The position numbers and the translations under genes are program-made. Of a stretch of DNA of 64,000 nt, positions 38,070-47,831 are shown one piece after another. The notes beneath the pieces were generated by a model. That model was given only the letters and a program-made list of their open reading frames with translations, had not been told where the DNA came from and searched no databases. Each line of letters opens with the position of its first letter. Within the stretch, counting starts at the first letter, position 1. Source of the stretch: Bartonella vinsonii subsp. vinsonii (GTDB taxonomy: Bacteria; Pseudomonadota; Alphaproteobacteria; Rhizobiales; Rhizobiaceae); the NCBI RefSeq assembly GCF_902825235.1, contig NZ_CADEAJ010000001.1, positions 1 through 64,000 on the forward strand. Reading direction: 5' to 3'.

Positions 38070-39538
38070 TCATATTGTTCCCGATATTTACGCACGATGT
38101 AGAGAGCAAGAATATTCATCAAAAGCGTCATCACAAAAAGTGTCATCCCTAAGGCAAAAGCAACAAGAGTTTGGGGGGAATTAAACTCGAAATCACCTGT
38201 CAATTGATTAACAATCTTAACTGTCATCGTAGTCATTGCTTCAAAGGGGTTAAACGTTAAGTTCGCAGCAACACCTGCTGCCAAAACCACAATCATCGTT
38301 TCTCCAATTGCACGTGATGCTGTCAACAAAATCGCTCCCATAATCCCTGGAAGCGCTGCCGGTATAACGACTTTTTTAATCGTCTCAGATTGTGTTGCTC
38401 CTAAACCATAAGATCCTTCGCGTAAAATGCGTGGAACAGCCATAATAACATCATCTGACAAAGAGGAAACAAAAGGAATCAACATAATTCCCATCACAAC
38501 TCCAGCCGTTAAAACACTTTGGGCCATAATAAAACCAACACCACCAGAGAGAGAAACAGAGAGGTCACGTAAAAAAGGTCCGACAACTTTCAAAGCAAAA
38601 AAGCCGTAAACAATGGTTGGAATGCCAGCAAGCACTTCTAACAACGGTTTCACAATTGCCCGTACGCGAGTAGAAGCATATTCAGCCATATAAAGAGCTG
38701 AAAATAATCCAATAGGAACAGCAAAAAGCATTGCTACAAATGCAATATAAAGCGTGCCTGCAAGAAGTGGTATGAGACCAAATTGCCCTACTTCATTGCC
38801 TGAACCACCCGCTGAAAAACGCGGATCCCAAACCGTTCCCAAAAAGAAATTTGAAAAGGGTACAGACTGGAAAAAACTTATCGTTTGAAAGAACATGGAA
38901 AGCGCAATAGCTGCCGTTGTTAAAACAGCAACTATAGATGCACACATCAATCCAATAACAATCAAACATTCAACTTTATTGCGCGCACGCTGACGTGGAG
39001 AAATTTGTCTAATTCCACAGATGAAACCAAAGGAGGCAATGATAAAAAAGAAACCATGACCGACCAGCTTTAGCTTTTCAGAAGAAGAAACCCATGACTG
39101 TGCTATTCTTAACACATCATCTGATGCTTCAGGAGGCAAAACAAATCCCTTTGCAAATAATTGTGCCCGTACCTCTTCACACGAAGCAGTAACCAAATTC
39201 CCTTCAAAGTGATGAAACATTTTCACTAAACTTCGAAGAGCCCCCAAAATAAGGTCATGATTTACATGCTCTGTCGCAGACGCACTATATGCTCTAACCT
39301 CTTGAGAAGCACTATACTCTAAATAAATTGCACTCCCACCATCCCAGAAAATTAAAAAAATAACAGCTGGAAGAACAGTGATCAAAAATGTCCACCAGCC
39401 ATAATAATACGCACGAGAATGCATCTTATGTTGTGCATATTCAAGAGTGCGAGCCCGCATATAAGAAATACAAAAGCCAACAAAACCAAGAGAAAACAGA
39501 AGAAAAATAAGGAAGGAAATGCGCATATTCTCTTTCAA
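38066..39538 (-). CDS. pstC: Phosphate ABC transporter permease PstC, long form
   Basis: The 490-residue permease has extra N-terminal membrane segments (residues ~5-27 and ~48-68) and a periplasmic stretch before the conserved permease domain. The EAA loop is REGSYGLGATQSETIKKVVIPAALPGIMGA; VLAGIPTIVYGFFAL is another family signature. Length matches rhizobial PstC rather than the ~320-residue E. coli form. It starts about 50 bases after pstS. Confidence 0.94.
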   Translation of the reverse strand: MKENMRISFLIFLLFSLGFVGFCISYMRARTLEYAQHKMHSRAYYYGWWTFLITVLPAVIFLIFWDGGSAIYLEYSASQEVRAYSASATEHVNHDLILGALRSLVKMFHHFEGNLVTASCEEVRAQLFAKGFVLPPEASDDVLRIAQSWVSSSEKLKLVGHGFFFIIASFGFICGIRQISPRQRARNKVECLIVIGLMCASIVAVLTTAAIALSMFFQTISFFQSVPFSNFFLGTVWDPRFSAGGSGNEVGQFGLIPLLAGTLYIAFVAMLFAVPIGLFSALYMAEYASTRVRAIVKPLLEVLAGIPTIVYGFFALKVVGPFLRDLSVSLSGGVGFIMAQSVLTAGVVMGIMLIPFVSSLSDDVIMAVPRILREGSYGLGATQSETIKKVVIPAALPGIMGAILLTASRAIGETMIVVLAAGVAANLTFNPFEAMTTMTVKIVNQLTGDFEFNSPQTLVAFALGMTLFVMTLLMNILALYIVRKYREQYE

Positions 39539-39588
39539 TGTTTACAAAAAAGTAGCATAGAAAACCCTTACACTGCAGATTCAAAGAA

Positions 39589-40632
39589 TTATTTCAAAGT
39601 CATCACTCTCCCAGAAGAAAAAGCAGAACGCTGTGCTTGTCTTTCTTTTTCAGAAGCCGTAACCAAACCATATTCAGCCAAGGGACCATCTGGACCAATC
39701 ATCTGATCAGAAAGAAAAAAGTCGACATATTCCCGCAAACTAGGAATGAGACTTAAATGTGCTTTCTTAATATAGAAAAAAAGTGGACGCGAAACCGGAT
39801 ATTCGCCACGTGTAATTGTTTCAACGGTTGGCGCAAAACCATTAATATCTGCAACCTTTAGCTTATCAGCATTATTTTCATAAAAAGACAAACCAAAAAC
39901 ACCAACCCCTGTTTTATTAGAAGTAAGACGCGCCAATGTTTCAGAATAATCGCCATCAATATCAATAACTTTTCCATCTTTACGCACAGCAACACAAGCA
40001 GCGTGTATTGCCTTATCATCCATCCCTAAAGTTCTCATTTCTTCAATTGCTCCACTTTCCTTACAGCCTTCAGCTAGCAATTTTTCTTCAAAAACTTCAC
40101 GGGTTCCGTGCTTTTCTCCAGGAATATAAGCTGCTATTGTCCAATCAGGAAGAGCGCTATTGACCACATTCCATTTTGACATGTTATTGGGTTGTAATTT
40201 TCCGTCTATAATAATCCGCGCCGCAAGTGCCCTATACACATCTTTTGGCTGCAATTTCCAATCAGGGCCATTTATATCTGTCGCTAAGACAATTCCATCA
40301 TAGCCAATGCGTATTTCCTCTACATCTTTTACACCGGCATCAAAACAAGATTGCAATTCACTTGGCTTTATTGCCCGCGAAGCATTAACAATATCAATTG
40401 TGTTCTCCCCAATACCACGGCAAAATTCCTTAATTCCAGCACCTGAACCACCCGATTCAATAATTGGGACCTTAAAATGAGGATAAGTTTCTCCAAATAT
40501 TTCAGAAACGATTTTTTGATAAGGTAAAACTGTAGATGAACCAGCAATCTGAATTTGATCACGTGCATTGCCAACATCTGTCAACACAATTGCAAAAACC
40601 AGTCCCATTCCAACTGATAATAGTTTATTCAT
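39589..40632 (-). CDS. pstS: Periplasmic phosphate-binding protein
   Basis: The 347-residue protein has a signal peptide (MNKLLSVGMGLVFAIVLTDVGNA) and the phosphate-binding fold: IQIAGSSTVLPYQKIVSEIF, ESGGSGAGIKEFCRGIG with the anion-binding Ser/Gly, NASRAIKPSE, and TREVFEEKLL. It leads the pstSCAB-phoU operon; CTTAAGGAG precedes the ATG. I looked for a Pho box in the 145 bases upstream and saw no convincing pair of CTGTCAT-like half-sites. No phoB or phoR is adjacent. Confidence 0.95.
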   Translation of the reverse strand: MNKLLSVGMGLVFAIVLTDVGNARDQIQIAGSSTVLPYQKIVSEIFGETYPHFKVPIIESGGSGAGIKEFCRGIGENTIDIVNASRAIKPSELQSCFDAGVKDVEEIRIGYDGIVLATDINGPDWKLQPKDVYRALAARIIIDGKLQPNNMSKWNVVNSALPDWTIAAYIPGEKHGTREVFEEKLLAEGCKESGAIEEMRTLGMDDKAIHAACVAVRKDGKVIDIDGDYSETLARLTSNKTGVGVFGLSFYENNADKLKVADINGFAPTVETITRGEYPVSRPLFFYIKKAHLSLIPSLREYVDFFLSDQMIGPDGPLAEYGLVTASEKERQAQRSAFSSGRVMTLK

Positions 40633-40778
40633 CCATAAACTCCTTAAGTAATGTCAATTAAGGTCTCTTATTTGCCCTATAAATTTAAAGTGTAGTTCAC
40701 ATTTGCAATATAACAAACATAAAAAAAACAACATTCATAATTTTTCTGAAAAAAAGATATTGCTCTGTGCAAACAAAT

Positions 40779-41717
40779 TTAATGTGAACATTTTAATTCA
40801 ACAATATCCCAGAAAAGATGAGCAATATCCGTGCCACCAAAACGTTTAATTTCGCGAATTCCAGTCGGAGATGTCACATTGATTTCGGTGATATAATCTC
40901 CAATCACATCAATTCCTACAAAAAGAAGACCGCGCTCCTGTAAAGCTGGAGCAATACGCTCGCAAATTTCATAATCACGTTTTTTTAAGTCAATATTTTC
41001 TGCGCGACCTCCAACATGCATATTAGAGCGAATCTCTGTTTCTGCAGCAATCCTATTAATCGCTCCAACAGGGGTGCCATCAAGGAGAATAATTCGCTTA
41101 TCCCCTTTTTGTACTGCCTCTAAATAGCGCTGCACAATAAAAGGTTCACGATAAATTTGTGCAAACATTTCCAAGAGCGATGCCAAATTACGATCATCCT
41201 TTTTCAAGTGAAAAACACCAGCTCCTCCATTGCCATAGAGTGGTTTGATAATGATATTGCCAAACGTAGCTCTAAAGTCCATTATTTCTTCAATGTCTTT
41301 TGTAATTAACGTCTCTGGCATTAAATCAGGAAATTCAGTCACAAAAATCTTTTCTGGACTATTGCGCACCCATGCTGGATCATTCACAACAAGCGTCTTA
41401 GGATGAATACGTTCTAACAAATGCGTCGTGGTAATATAATTGAGATCAAAGGGCGGGTCTTGGCGTAAAAGAACCACGTCCATATCCATCAACTGGGTGC
41501 GAAAAGACTTCTCTAATTTATAATGGTTTCCCTCTTCATCATGTACCGTCAATGGCTCTACCCGTGCAATGACACAACCATCGCGCATAGATAAACGATC
41601 TGGTGTATAATGAAAAAGAGAGTGTCCACGCTCTTGCGCTGCTAAAGCAAGTGCAAATGTCGTATCTCCTTGAATCCGAAGTGTTGAAATATGATCCATC
41701 TGAATGGCAATTTTCAT
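40779..41717 (-). CDS. gshB: Glutathione synthetase
   Basis: Joins gamma-glutamylcysteine and glycine with ATP to make glutathione. The 312-residue ATP-grasp enzyme has [63 protein letters not shown], the ATP-binding [15 protein letters not shown], and the metal/ATP segment [14 protein letters not shown]. The usual length. It lies upstream of pstS on the same strand, 146 bases away, and diverges from the moeB-like gene. Confidence 0.96.
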   Translation of the reverse strand: MKIAIQMDHISTLRIQGDTTFALALAAQERGHSLFHYTPDRLSMRDGCVIARVEPLTVHDEEGNHYKLEKSFRTQLMDMDVVLLRQDPPFDLNYITTTHLLERIHPKTLVVNDPAWVRNSPEKIFVTEFPDLMPETLITKDIEEIMDFRATFGNIIIKPLYGNGGAGVFHLKKDDRNLASLLEMFAQIYREPFIVQRYLEAVQKGDKRIILLDGTPVGAINRIAAETEIRSNMHVGGRAENIDLKKRDYEICERIAPALQERGLLFVGIDVIGDYITEINVTSPTGIREIKRFGGTDIAHLFWDIVELKCSH

Positions 41718-41805
41718 GAATAAAACCTCTCTATACTATAAAGTAGACTAGTCTATGCGCTCTAAACTTAGTAAACAACAAAAGAACTATGACAAGAGAA
41801 AGCTC

Positions 41806-42582
41806 ATGATACAACAAGCAAATACAAAATTAAGTAACGAAGAAATCGAACGCTATGCACGTCATATCATTGTTCCTGAAATTGGTGGTGCGGGGCAACA
41901 AAAACTGAAAGCAGCGCGCGTTCTTGTTGTTGGCGCGGGTGGTCTTGGGGCTCCTGTCCTCACTTATTTGGCTGCCGCAGGCGTTGGTACTCTTGGAATT
42001 GTTGATGATGATATCGTTTCACTTTCCAATTTACAACGCCAAGTTATTCATAAAACCAGCACAATTCATCAACTCAAAACCGATAGTGCCAAAGCTTCTA
42101 TAAAAGCAATAAATCCCCATGTTATAGTTGAAAAACATAACATACGCTTGAATAAAAGTAATGTGGATAAACTCCTCAACGCCTATGATATCATTGTTGA
42201 TGGAAGTGATAATTTTGCCACACGCTATCTGCTTGCTGATCACGCTTCCCAATGCAAAAAGCCTTTAATAAGTGGTGCTGTAGGACGTTTTAACGGTTCA
42301 CTAACGGTGCTTATGCCTTATAAAGACAATAATCCTCATTATCGTGACCTCTTCCCCAACCCACCTGCTCCCGACACTCTTTCGACATGTGCTGAAACTG
42401 GAATTATTGGTGTTTTGCCCGGAGTTATTGGAACATTACAAGCAATGGAAGCCATTAAACTAATCACAAACATTGGTGAACCATTGGTGGGAAAAATTCT
42501 TCTCTATAATGGATTGTTAGCACAATTTAATATCATCACCTATAAACGATCAGATTCCAACGAGAATGCAGTAGCTATCTAG
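41806..42582 (+). CDS. MoeB/ThiF-family sulfur-carrier adenylyltransferase
   Basis: An E1-like enzyme that adenylates a ubiquitin-like sulfur carrier (MoaD or ThiS). The protein has RYARHIIVPEIGGAGQQKLKAARVLVVGAGGLGAPVLTYLAAAG with the GxGGxG nucleotide loop, the DDD-VSLSNLQRQ segment, DGSDNFATRYL and the STCAETGIIGV segment. The C-terminal CxxC zinc pair of E. coli MoeB is absent; the protein ends FNIITYKRSDSNENAVAI. ATG 41806 (258 aa) is preferred since the 17 residues added by ATG 41755 are not conserved. Its 3' end overlaps the decayed yejF relic by 8 bases. It is unrelated in sequence position to the MccB-like fragment. Confidence 0.88.
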   Translation: MIQQANTKLSNEEIERYARHIIVPEIGGAGQQKLKAARVLVVGAGGLGAPVLTYLAAAGVGTLGIVDDDIVSLSNLQRQVIHKTSTIHQLKTDSAKASIKAINPHVIVEKHNIRLNKSNVDKLLNAYDIIVDGSDNFATRYLLADHASQCKKPLISGAVGRFNGSLTVLMPYKDNNPHYRDLFPNPPAPDTLSTCAETGIIGVLPGVIGTLQAMEAIKLITNIGEPLVGKILLYNGLLAQFNIITYKRSDSNENAVAI

Positions 42583-42945
42583 GTTTGCGTGTAAGAACTT
42601 TTGAGACAGAAAAAATACGATCAGCAAAACCATATTCAACTATTTCTCCATTGCACAGAACAATCACTTTATATGCAAGCGCTTTGAAAACTCTCAAATC
42701 ATGACTCATAAACAGATAACTCAAATGATATTTCTGTTGTAGATGATGCAAAAGAGCAATAATCTGGGCCTATATACTTACATCAAAAGAAGACACCGAG
42801 CATCAAGAGAAGACGTGGGTTTATCAAGCATGATAAAGCGTGGTTTGAGGATGATTGCCCATAGGAGAGCAATCCGTTGTCTTTATCCACCAAAAAACTC
42901 ATGTAGATAACGTAGCGGGGAACAGGAGCCATCAATTTCATGAAA
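42575..42945 (-). pseudogene. Relic of a YejF-like peptide ABC transporter ATPase
   Basis: The minus strand reads PLRYLHEFFGG, stop, RQRIALLWAIILKPRFIMLDKPTSSLDAR, frameshift, QAQIIALLHHLQQKYHLSYLFMSHDLRVFKALAYKVIVLCNGEIVEYGFADRIF, stop at 42575. This is the C-terminal ATPase domain of YejF: signature SGGQRQR (Gln now TAA), Walker B ILDEPTSSLD (Glu now Lys), D-loop, and switch His. From memory E. coli YejF reads RQRIAIARALILKPSLIILDEPTSSLD and YLFISHDLHVVRAL. The upstream domains are gone. YejABEF imports microcin C in E. coli; next to MccB-like and exporter relics this is suggestive. Confidence 0.8.
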
Positions 42946-43238
42946 AACTTAAGATATCAATGATCTCTCCTTTTTCTTTATCCTCACAACTTTTGAGAAG
43001 GTTCTTTTCTCTACACTGTTGAGTAAAAATAAAAAAGAAATCTTAGAAACTATGTTCGGTGAAATAAACCCAGATTTAGTAGTATAGAATTCTGGATGAT
43101 TTCAGTGCACTTCATTCAGTCATTTACGACATAGAAAAATTTCTGTTAAGAGATTATCTTATTTCATGCGTAAAACACATCCTAATCGTTTTTCTGAGCT
43201 ATGAAATTTTAAAAACAATCACTTTTTCAAGTGTATTT
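42946..43238. other. Non-coding stretch between the yejF and MFS relics
   Basis: No recognisable coding sequence. Probably decayed remains of the same block. Confidence 0.4.
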
Positions 43239-44474
43239 TTATATCGCTTTTTTCAAAATAGATTTACCAGAAAGCGACATCCACTTGATGGTAACCAAAC
43301 CACACATGAAAAAAGTTAAAGTCGGTAGTACAAGGTAATAAGACGGTGCAATTTTTGCAGGGAGAAATAAAATAACGCTTCATGTTGCTATTGAAAATGT
43401 TCTTCCGCAAAAAGATGCAGCACCAACAATGCCAGAAATATGTTGGGTTTGTTTTTGGTTAAGCTCTGAGAAAAACAAACTCTTTGCTCCTATCGGCACA
43501 GTGCAAATAAATCCATGAATTAACGAAAATGCGATGATCGACGCAACAATTTGATTACTCTGAACGAAAAAATAAAGAGCCATACACATAAAGGCAGAGA
43601 AGAACGAGAAACACTTTATAGAGTTTTTATATTTTTGATCACACACGCGATATTTTGACATTAGTGAATTGGAAAAATATTGAGCCGAGAAGGCGCCGAT
43701 ATGGCAGAACATGAGTACTAACATCTGCGAACTGTTGAGGTGGTCAATTTTCCCACCTGAGAGTATTATCGGCTGCCAGAAGTGATAAATAACCTGAATG
43801 CCAGCGCTGAACAGGCACATCAGCAAAATACACCATGCTCCTCCCACGGTGTTTTGAAATATCCAGAGCGTTTCCTTAGCATTTTGCAAGATCGTCTTTG
43901 TTTTTATTCCTTCACCCACGGATATTTTTTCTTCAGGAACAATAAGAAATATAAAGAAAATTATTCCCATCATCAAACTTGAGATAATATATCCGATGAA
44001 ATATTGCCCAGAATAATAGATCATTGCAATTCCTAAAACACCACTGATAATGCTACCAAAAGAGTTTATCTGGTGAGAGAGATGTACATAATGCGAAAAG
44101 TGGTCTTGTCTGTTGCCTAGAGACTGGTAAATCCAGCCGTCAATGGCACTGGCAATGAGGCAAATCCTGCTGCATAGAGAATTTGTGCAATGATAGGCAC
44201 CGTCATATTGGGAGCTTGAAGACAGAGAAGATAAAATAATCCCGTCGTAAAAACTCCAGCCATAACTGAATATTTACGTCGATATCTGTCAGCGAAAATA
44301 GCAAACGGAAAATCAAGAAGCAAAACAGTTACCGAAAAGACGACTTGAAGCAAAGCCAATTGGGAAAGAGTATCTCCCATAGATATTAGAAAAATAGCGT
44401 GATAAACACCGATTAGCATCCGTATCGCATGGTAAAGATCCATGGGTTATAGCAAGTATTCGAGGTCTGTTCAT
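43239..44474 (-). pseudogene. MFS exporter, disrupted (candidate microcin-type exporter)
   Basis: Two large fragments and a tail make one major facilitator protein. The N-part (44443-44117) has YHAIFLISMGDTLSQLALLQVVF and the loop FAIFADRYRRKYSV, the MFS A-motif region. The frame then shifts; the sequence continues as ASAIDGWIYQSLG...SFGSIISGVLGIAMIYYSGQYFIGY through 43380, hits TGA, and reads on in frame (ILFLPAKIAPSYY...SILKKAI) to TAA at 43239. The probable ATG at 44474 overlaps the MccB-like stop (ATGA), with another frameshift before 44443. About 12 membrane segments would be present. In microcin C clusters an MFS protein (MccC) exports the toxin. Confidence 0.8.
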
Positions 44475-45077
44475 TGTTTTGTTCCACAAACTTTGTAGTG
44501 AGGATTCTTTTTTAAGGAACGCTCTTCTGTAAAGAGTTTGCTACTCCATATCCCCACGCGGTGATCTGCGGAAAATAGATCACCATATCCCCCCCCCCCC
44601 CAGAAATTTAAGAGCATCATTCACACAAATGGCAGCTGAAAGAGCATTCACAGGAGGAAATGTTGCAACTTTAAAATTATTATTAATAGCAGCGCAAGCC
44701 TCATAGATTAAACCATCGCTTTTTTCAGGGAAATTGCCTATGGATGAGCTACATGCATAGCAACCTGTTTTTCCAAGTATGTAAAAGAGTCCAAATACAG
44801 CAATGTCATTAACATAGCCGGAATTAATATAAGCTTGTTTATTTTTTACACACCATTCGTTTATCCATGGTACCAGATGATCAGGTTCATCAGCAGAAAT
44901 GATCCACAAATCGGCTCTAGGCAATTTGTTTATATCTTCTTTTGCCGTGATCGACATTTGTAATTCACTCACCTCACTTTGATAATGGAGATAATTCCTA
45001 GAATAGCGATTATTGAAGATATTGTCCAATGTCTCCGCTAAAACAAGGAAATGATTAGAAAAAAGAAAATACCCCAA
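44471..45077 (-). pseudogene. MccB-like peptide adenylating enzyme, truncated and frameshifted
   Basis: Fragments match microcin C maturation enzyme MccB (as remembered from E. coli): NNRYSRNYLHYQS, then PRADLWIISADEPDHLVPWINEWCV, QAYINSGYVNDIAVFG, GKTGCYAC, FKVATFPPVNALSAAICVNDALKF. The ~70 residues between NYLHYQS and the next match, which hold the GxGGxG ATP loop, are deleted, and the N-terminal peptide clamp is missing. At 44589-44601 a run of 13 G throws the frame into a stop; beyond it the correct frame resumes (DHRVGIWSSKLF...YKVCGTKQ) to TGA at 44471, which overlaps an ATG of the MFS gene. The second zinc CxxC is now YKVC. Not functional as it stands. Confidence 0.85.
44589..44601 (-). 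repeat. 13-base poly-G tract (poly-C on plus strand)
   Basis: Thirteen C on the plus strand lie inside the coding frame of the MccB-like relic. With 12 or 15 G the downstream frame would be restored. Such tracts vary in length by slippage. Confidence 0.9.
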
Positions 45078-45137
45078 CGTATATTAAACCTCTCTTTTAC
45101 CTTAGGAAAAATAAGCGAAGCTTGGTTTTGTCATGAT

Positions 45138-45725
45138 TTATTTCTGAAATGGTTTATCTTTGGTTTGATCGAATTCAGCTTCTTTCTTACCCATGGGCAA
45201 GGGAACAGGGTGATCCGATAAACTGCGTAAATAAAGCAAAAGATCAGAACGATCTTGATCATTTTTGATCCCACGAAAAGACATAATTGTTCCTAGGAAT
45301 ACTGTACGTGGCGATTGTATATAACGATCTAAAGTTACAAAATCCCATCTTTTATCAGAATTTGCACGTAACGCCCGTGAATAAGCAAAATCTGGTGCCG
45401 CTGCCAAAGGTCGGTTTACTATGTCCCAAAGCACTGGACCAACACGGCTAGATTCATTGCGTCCAGAAGTATGGCATATAGCACATTGGCGAAAAATTTT
45501 ACGCCCATTTTCAACACTACCCTGTTGAAGACGATCATTGAGTGATAAAGAACTACCAGACGTCTTTTGCTTCTCTTTGAACACATCATTTTTTGTAGCT
45601 GTATGAGGATGTTGAACCGGTGTAGAATGGTCATAAATTATATCACTGAGTGTGGAAATCCCCACTAAAATCATCAGCACAAAGAGACAAGCAAAAATAA
45701 CATAAATGACTGTTGAGCGATTCAT
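45138..45725 (-). CDS. Membrane-anchored cytochrome c
   Basis: The 195-residue protein has an uncleaved N-terminal anchor (VIYVIFACLFVLMILVGIS, residues ~6-24), a polar linker, then a class I cytochrome c domain with the heme motif CAICH at 81-85, VGPVLWDIVNRP, and a Met ligand in GTIMSFRGI. The general layout matches CycM-type cytochromes that carry electrons to terminal oxidases on the periplasmic side. A short hydrophilic tail follows. The decayed MccB-like block begins directly after its stop; kdsB lies divergently upstream. Confidence 0.88.
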   Translation of the reverse strand: MNRSTVIYVIFACLFVLMILVGISTLSDIIYDHSTPVQHPHTATKNDVFKEKQKTSGSSLSLNDRLQQGSVENGRKIFRQCAICHTSGRNESSRVGPVLWDIVNRPLAAAPDFAYSRALRANSDKRWDFVTLDRYIQSPRTVFLGTIMSFRGIKNDQDRSDLLLYLRSLSDHPVPLPMGKKEAEFDQTKDKPFQK

Positions 45726-45829
45726 AAAAACTTAAACGTTCACCTTTTCATTACCATTTTTAGTGTAAGCCGTTTCTTTATAACATACAACATTATAAAT
45801 ACAGCACACATGGTATTCGGAACTTTGCA

Positions 45830-46561
45830 ATGGCACTTGAACCTATTATTCTTATTCCTGCTCGTATAGGCTCAACTCGCCTACCCAAAAAAGCTCTTGC
45901 TGATATTGCCGGAAAGCCAATGATTGTTCATGTCGTTGAACAAGCAAAAAAAGCTGCAATAGGACGTATCCTCGTTGCAACAGATCACAATGACATTGCC
46001 AAAGTTGTCACAACTTACGGACATGAATGCATCATAACATATGGCGACCATAAATCTGGATCTGATCGTATTCATGAAGCTTTAACGCGTATTGATCCTG
46101 AAAAACGCTACAATGTTATTGTGAATTTACAAGGTGATCTGCCAACAATAACGCCTCATGAAATCATGAGTACTTTACGCCCTCTAGAAAATAGCTTCAC
46201 TGATATTGCAACCTTGGGTGCCAAAATCATTGAGGAACATGAAAAGAAAAATCCGAATGTTGTCAAAATTATTGGTACACCGCTTTCTCAAAATCGCCTT
46301 CGTGCTCTTTATTTTACCCGTGCAACAGCGCCCTATGGGGATGGCCCCCTTTTCCATCATATTGGAATCTATGCCTATCGACGCGAAGCACTTGGGCAAT
46401 TTGTAGCGCTTAAACCCTCTCCGCTTGAGGAACGTGAAAAACTTGAACAATTACGCGCACTAGAACATAATATGCGTATTGATGTAGAAATAATCAATAC
46501 AATTCCCTTAAGTGTTGATACGCAACATGATCTTGAGAAGGTACGCAAGATTTTATCATGA
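45830..46561 (+). CDS. kdsB: CMP-Kdo synthetase
   Basis: 3-deoxy-manno-octulosonate cytidylyltransferase activates Kdo for transfer by WaaA to lipid A. The 243-residue enzyme has [54 protein letters not shown] and [12 protein letters not shown]. It starts at ATG 45830 and ends in ATGA, a 4-base overlap with pheA. The pairing kdsB-pheA is common in Alphaproteobacteria. Confidence 0.96.
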   Translation: MALEPIILIPARIGSTRLPKKALADIAGKPMIVHVVEQAKKAAIGRILVATDHNDIAKVVTTYGHECIITYGDHKSGSDRIHEALTRIDPEKRYNVIVNLQGDLPTITPHEIMSTLRPLENSFTDIATLGAKIIEEHEKKNPNVVKIIGTPLSQNRLRALYFTRATAPYGDGPLFHHIGIYAYRREALGQFVALKPSPLEEREKLEQLRALEHNMRIDVEIINTIPLSVDTQHDLEKVRKILS

Positions 46562-47421
46562 AAGCACTGAAAAAAAATAATAAAATCTCTTTCCAAGGAG
46601 AATATGGCGCAAATTCCCATATTGCTTGCTCCAACATGTTTCCCAATATGGATGCTGTACCTTCTGCTACTTTTGAAGATGCTCTCCACTTGGTCGAAAG
46701 CGGACAAGCTGATCTTGCAATGATTCCTATTGAAAATACTCTTGCTGGACGTGTTGCAGATATTCATCACCTTTTACCGCAATCTTCCCTCTATATTATT
46801 GGTGAATATTTTTTGCCTATCCATTTTCAACTCATGGTTTTACCCGGCGTCACACACGACGAAATTAAAACTGTCCACAGCCATACGCATGCCCTTGCAC
46901 AATGCCGTAAAATCATACGTAAAAATGGCTGGATACCTGTCACTTCTGCTGATACAGCTGGAGCTGCAAAATTTATTAAAAAAAATGCAAAGCGTTCACA
47001 AGCAGCCTTAGCTCCTTTGATTGCAGCAGAACTCTATGGACTTGATATTCTTGAAAGAAATGTCGAAGACAGTCCTAATAATATTACCCGTTTTGTTATA
47101 CTTTCGCGTTCTCAACAACATGTGCCAAAACCCCAAAATGGCGAAAAAATTATTACGAGTCTCCTTTTTCGAGTGCGCAATGTACCAGCTGCCCTTTACA
47201 AAGCTCTGGGAGGATTTGCTACAAACGGTATCAATATGACAAAATTAGAAAGCTACCAAATTGGTGGAAATTTCAATGCAACACAATTTTTTGTTGATAT
47301 TGAAGGACATCCTGAAGATCCCATGATGCAACTCGCCTTGGAAGAACTCTCTTTCTTTTCTGCTGAACTTCGTATTATTGGCATTTACCCAGCTAAGAAC
47401 GACCGAACACCACATGTATGA
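46558..47421 (+). CDS. pheA: Prephenate dehydratase
   Basis: Converts prephenate to phenylpyruvate in phenylalanine synthesis. The 287-residue monofunctional enzyme has [32 protein letters not shown], the catalytic [10 protein letters not shown], and a C-terminal ACT domain ([37 protein letters not shown]) for Phe feedback. There is no chorismate mutase domain. It overlaps kdsB by 4 bases. Confidence 0.95.
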   Translation: MKALKKNNKISFQGEYGANSHIACSNMFPNMDAVPSATFEDALHLVESGQADLAMIPIENTLAGRVADIHHLLPQSSLYIIGEYFLPIHFQLMVLPGVTHDEIKTVHSHTHALAQCRKIIRKNGWIPVTSADTAGAAKFIKKNAKRSQAALAPLIAAELYGLDILERNVEDSPNNITRFVILSRSQQHVPKPQNGEKIITSLLFRVRNVPAALYKALGGFATNGINMTKLESYQIGGNFNATQFFVDIEGHPEDPMMQLALEELSFFSAELRIIGIYPAKNDRTPHV

Positions 47422-47831
47422 AAGATCATTAAACTGCGTAATCTTTCGTGGACAAAAAAGAACACTTTGTAAAGCCCGTAATACAACTCTCCTAGAAAAA
47501 TTTTCTTCTTTCTTCTGAAAGAACTTGATAATAAACTCTGAAGAGAAAATGGAAACAACATCTCTTAATGGAATAAAATTATTCACAATACCTTTATGAA
47601 TGACATAACAGAGCATCAATTCATGCACGAACAGAAAACAATTTAAGTTGCTTCCAGAATATAACAAACAATAATGCTTTCACTTGTAGTAGATTTTAAT
47701 AATGCTAAAACTGATTTTTATAAAATGAGAAAATGCCGTTAGCTCTGCTTTATGTATTAAATTTGACCTTTCATATTTACGAAAACTGATCTACAATTAA
47801 CTGTACTTTGGGATAATTAAAGGGAAAAATA
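47422..47831. other. 410-base gap before the secreted protein gene
   Basis: A minus-strand ORF here extends into pheA and is a shadow. Otherwise AT-rich with nothing recognised; it presumably contains the promoter for the gene at 47832. Confidence 0.5.

Noticed and set aside
40633-40778. Pho box upstream of pstS
   Set aside because: No pair of CTGTCAT-like half-sites at the right spacing could be read.
41755-42582. MoeB-like gene as part of the microcin block
   Set aside because: It is on the opposite strand, intact, and reads as an ordinary MoeB/ThiF enzyme with a full nucleotide-binding core; only the minus-strand fragment at 44471-45077 has MccB-type signatures.
45102-45134. Ten-residue ORF MTKPSFAYFS just upstream of the MccB-like fragment, a candidate MccA precursor
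   Set aside because: It is in the right place and size class, but known MccA peptides end in Asn, the residue modified by MccB, and this ends in Ser. It also begins six bases after the cytochrome c stop without a clear ribosome-binding site. Kept only as a note.
47245-47667. 140-residue minus-strand ORF after pheA
   Set aside because: Antisense to the pheA ACT domain for much of its length and of unlikely composition.
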